Assembly: GCF_024449095.1 (NCBI RefSeq)
Contig: NZ_CP024627.1
Location: forward strand, 2,232,001 to 2,296,000
Length of the DNA stretch: 64,000 bases
Reading direction: 5' to 3'
Origin: Vibrio coralliilyticus
Lineage (GTDB): Bacteria > Pseudomonadota > Gammaproteobacteria > Enterobacterales > Vibrionaceae
Of this stretch, positions 63,271 to 64,000 are shown piece by piece (within the stretch, counting starts at the first letter, position 1; each line of letters begins with the position of its first letter). The notes beneath the pieces were generated by a model. That model had not been told where the DNA came from. It did not search any database and saw only the letters and a list, made by a program, of their open reading frames with translations. A program made the translations under genes and the position numbers.

Positions 63271-64000
63271 ATGACTAAGTCACCTTCCTTGCAAGGATGG
63301 GGGATCCTAATCGGCTTGGTTAGCCTGCTCTTCGCTTTCCCTTCTGTTGCGAATGAGTCAGGCTTAACCATTTTGTCTGTCAGTGACGGAGCTACTCAGC
63401 AAGAATACAGTGTAAAACTGCAGATTCTGTTATTGATGACAGCCCTGAGTTTTCTCCCAGCTTTTATTCTGATGGCCACCAGCTTTACTCGCATTATTGT
63501 GGTTCTTGCAATCCTTCGTCAGGCTTTAGGGCTCCAACAAAGCCCACCGAACCGAGTATTGGTGGGTATTGCACTCGCGCTTTCCCTACTGATCATGCGC
63601 CCTGTCTGGACAGATATTTACCAAAATGCTTTCCAGCCATACGACAAAGGGGAAATTACCTTAATGCAGGCGTTTTCAGTCGCAGAAAAGCCCGTACGAA
63701 ACTTCATGTTGGCACAAACTCAGCAAACATCCTTGGAACAAATGTTGCGCATTGCTAATGAGCCGCTCGATACCGCGTTGGAGGACATCTCGTTTGCAGT
63801 GGTACTGCCCGCTTTTGTCATCAGTGAGCTCAAAACCGCTTTTCAAATCGGCTTCATGCTGTTTATTCCGTTTCTAATCATTGACCTTGTCGTCGCCAGT
63901 GTCCTGATGGCAATGGGTATGATGATGCTATCACCGCTGATCATCTCACTTCCATTCAAACTGGTGGTGTTTGTTCTAGTCGATGGCTGGGCGATGACGG
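63271..64000 (+). CDS. fliP: Flagellar export gate protein FliP (3' end beyond window)
   Basis: About 243 N-terminal residues of the FliP export-gate subunit. A cleavable signal-like segment (GILIGLVSLLFAFPSVANES) precedes the first core helix (LQILLLMTALSFLPAFILMA), then TSFTRIIVVLAILRQALGLQQSPPN and FVISELKTAFQIGF are diagnostic. No fliO lies between fliN and fliP, as in other lateral systems. The frame is open to the window end. Confidence 0.95.
   Translation, partial: MTKSPSLQGWGILIGLVSLLFAFPSVANESGLTILSVSDGATQQEYSVKLQILLLMTALSFLPAFILMATSFTRIIVVLAILRQALGLQQSPPNRVLVGIALALSLLIMRPVWTDIYQNAFQPYDKGEITLMQAFSVAEKPVRNFMLAQTQQTSLEQMLRIANEPLDTALEDISFAVVLPAFVISELKTAFQIGFMLFIPFLIIDLVVASVLMAMGMMMLSPLIISLPFKLVVFVLVDGWAMT

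Noticed and set aside
1..64000. CRISPR arrays, rRNA and insertion sequences
   Set aside because: No regularly spaced repeats, rRNA sequence or transposase-like frame was seen.

Overview
The window reads as chromosome-I-type DNA of a Vibrio or close relative. It carries the luxO/luxU quorum-sensing pair with a Qrr sRNA beside luxO, a divergent CofD/YvcK gene and a moaABCDE operon behind a molybdenum-cofactor riboswitch. The right end holds a lateral-type flagellar cluster with the LafK regulator. Most genes are ordinary core genes. Two stretches are clearly accessory.

Layout. 1-4860: topB (cut by the window edge), grxD, sodB, a small unknown protein, a degenerate short-chain dehydrogenase, a low-molecular-weight phosphatase and btuR. 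5172-21741: a large catabolic cluster. An exported GHL10-type glycosidase (+) faces a nine-gene minus-strand operon: nanE-like epimerase, ROK kinase, GH38 alpha-mannosidase, permease, HyuA-like hydantoinase/oxoprolinase, small HExxH protein, FAD oxidoreductase, DUF4127 protein and RpiR-type regulator. A divergent pair (OmpG-like porin and a second ROK kinase) starts from the same control region. The set implies outer-membrane uptake, glycoside cleavage, sugar phosphorylation and epimerisation, plus an unexplained oxidation/ATP-dependent ring-opening branch. I know of no described pathway with this gene combination, so it is the best candidate here for an undescribed system. 21839-41680: asmA-like, udk, mrp/apbC, metG, an unknown membrane-anchored protein, a type III PLP decarboxylase, udp, zntA with a MerR-type operator, a MATE pump, a CBS protein, nrtS, a diguanylate cyclase, moaEDCBA with its riboswitch, and the YvcK-like protein.

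41663-45760: luxU, luxO, qrr1 with a sigma-54 promoter and LuxO site, and uvrB with a LexA box. 46246-50825: tRNA-Asn(GTT) followed by a 4.5 kb island. The island is bounded by a roughly 60-bp direct repeat of the tRNA 3' end and terminator. It contains a wrecked tyrosine-integrase gene next to the tRNA, a large toxin-like membrane protein broken by a -1 frameshift at an A6 run, two paralogous small membrane proteins that look like its immunity proteins, and a YagK/YfjJ-like fragment. 50850-52144: a bactofilin overlapping an M23 endopeptidase. 52324-64000: a receiver-TPR protein, then the lateral flagellar genes fliJ-I-H-G-F-E, lafK and motY on the minus strand, and fliM-N-P on the plus strand (fliP cut by the edge).

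All assignments come from reading the sequence. Family names rest on visible motifs and gene order. No database search was run.
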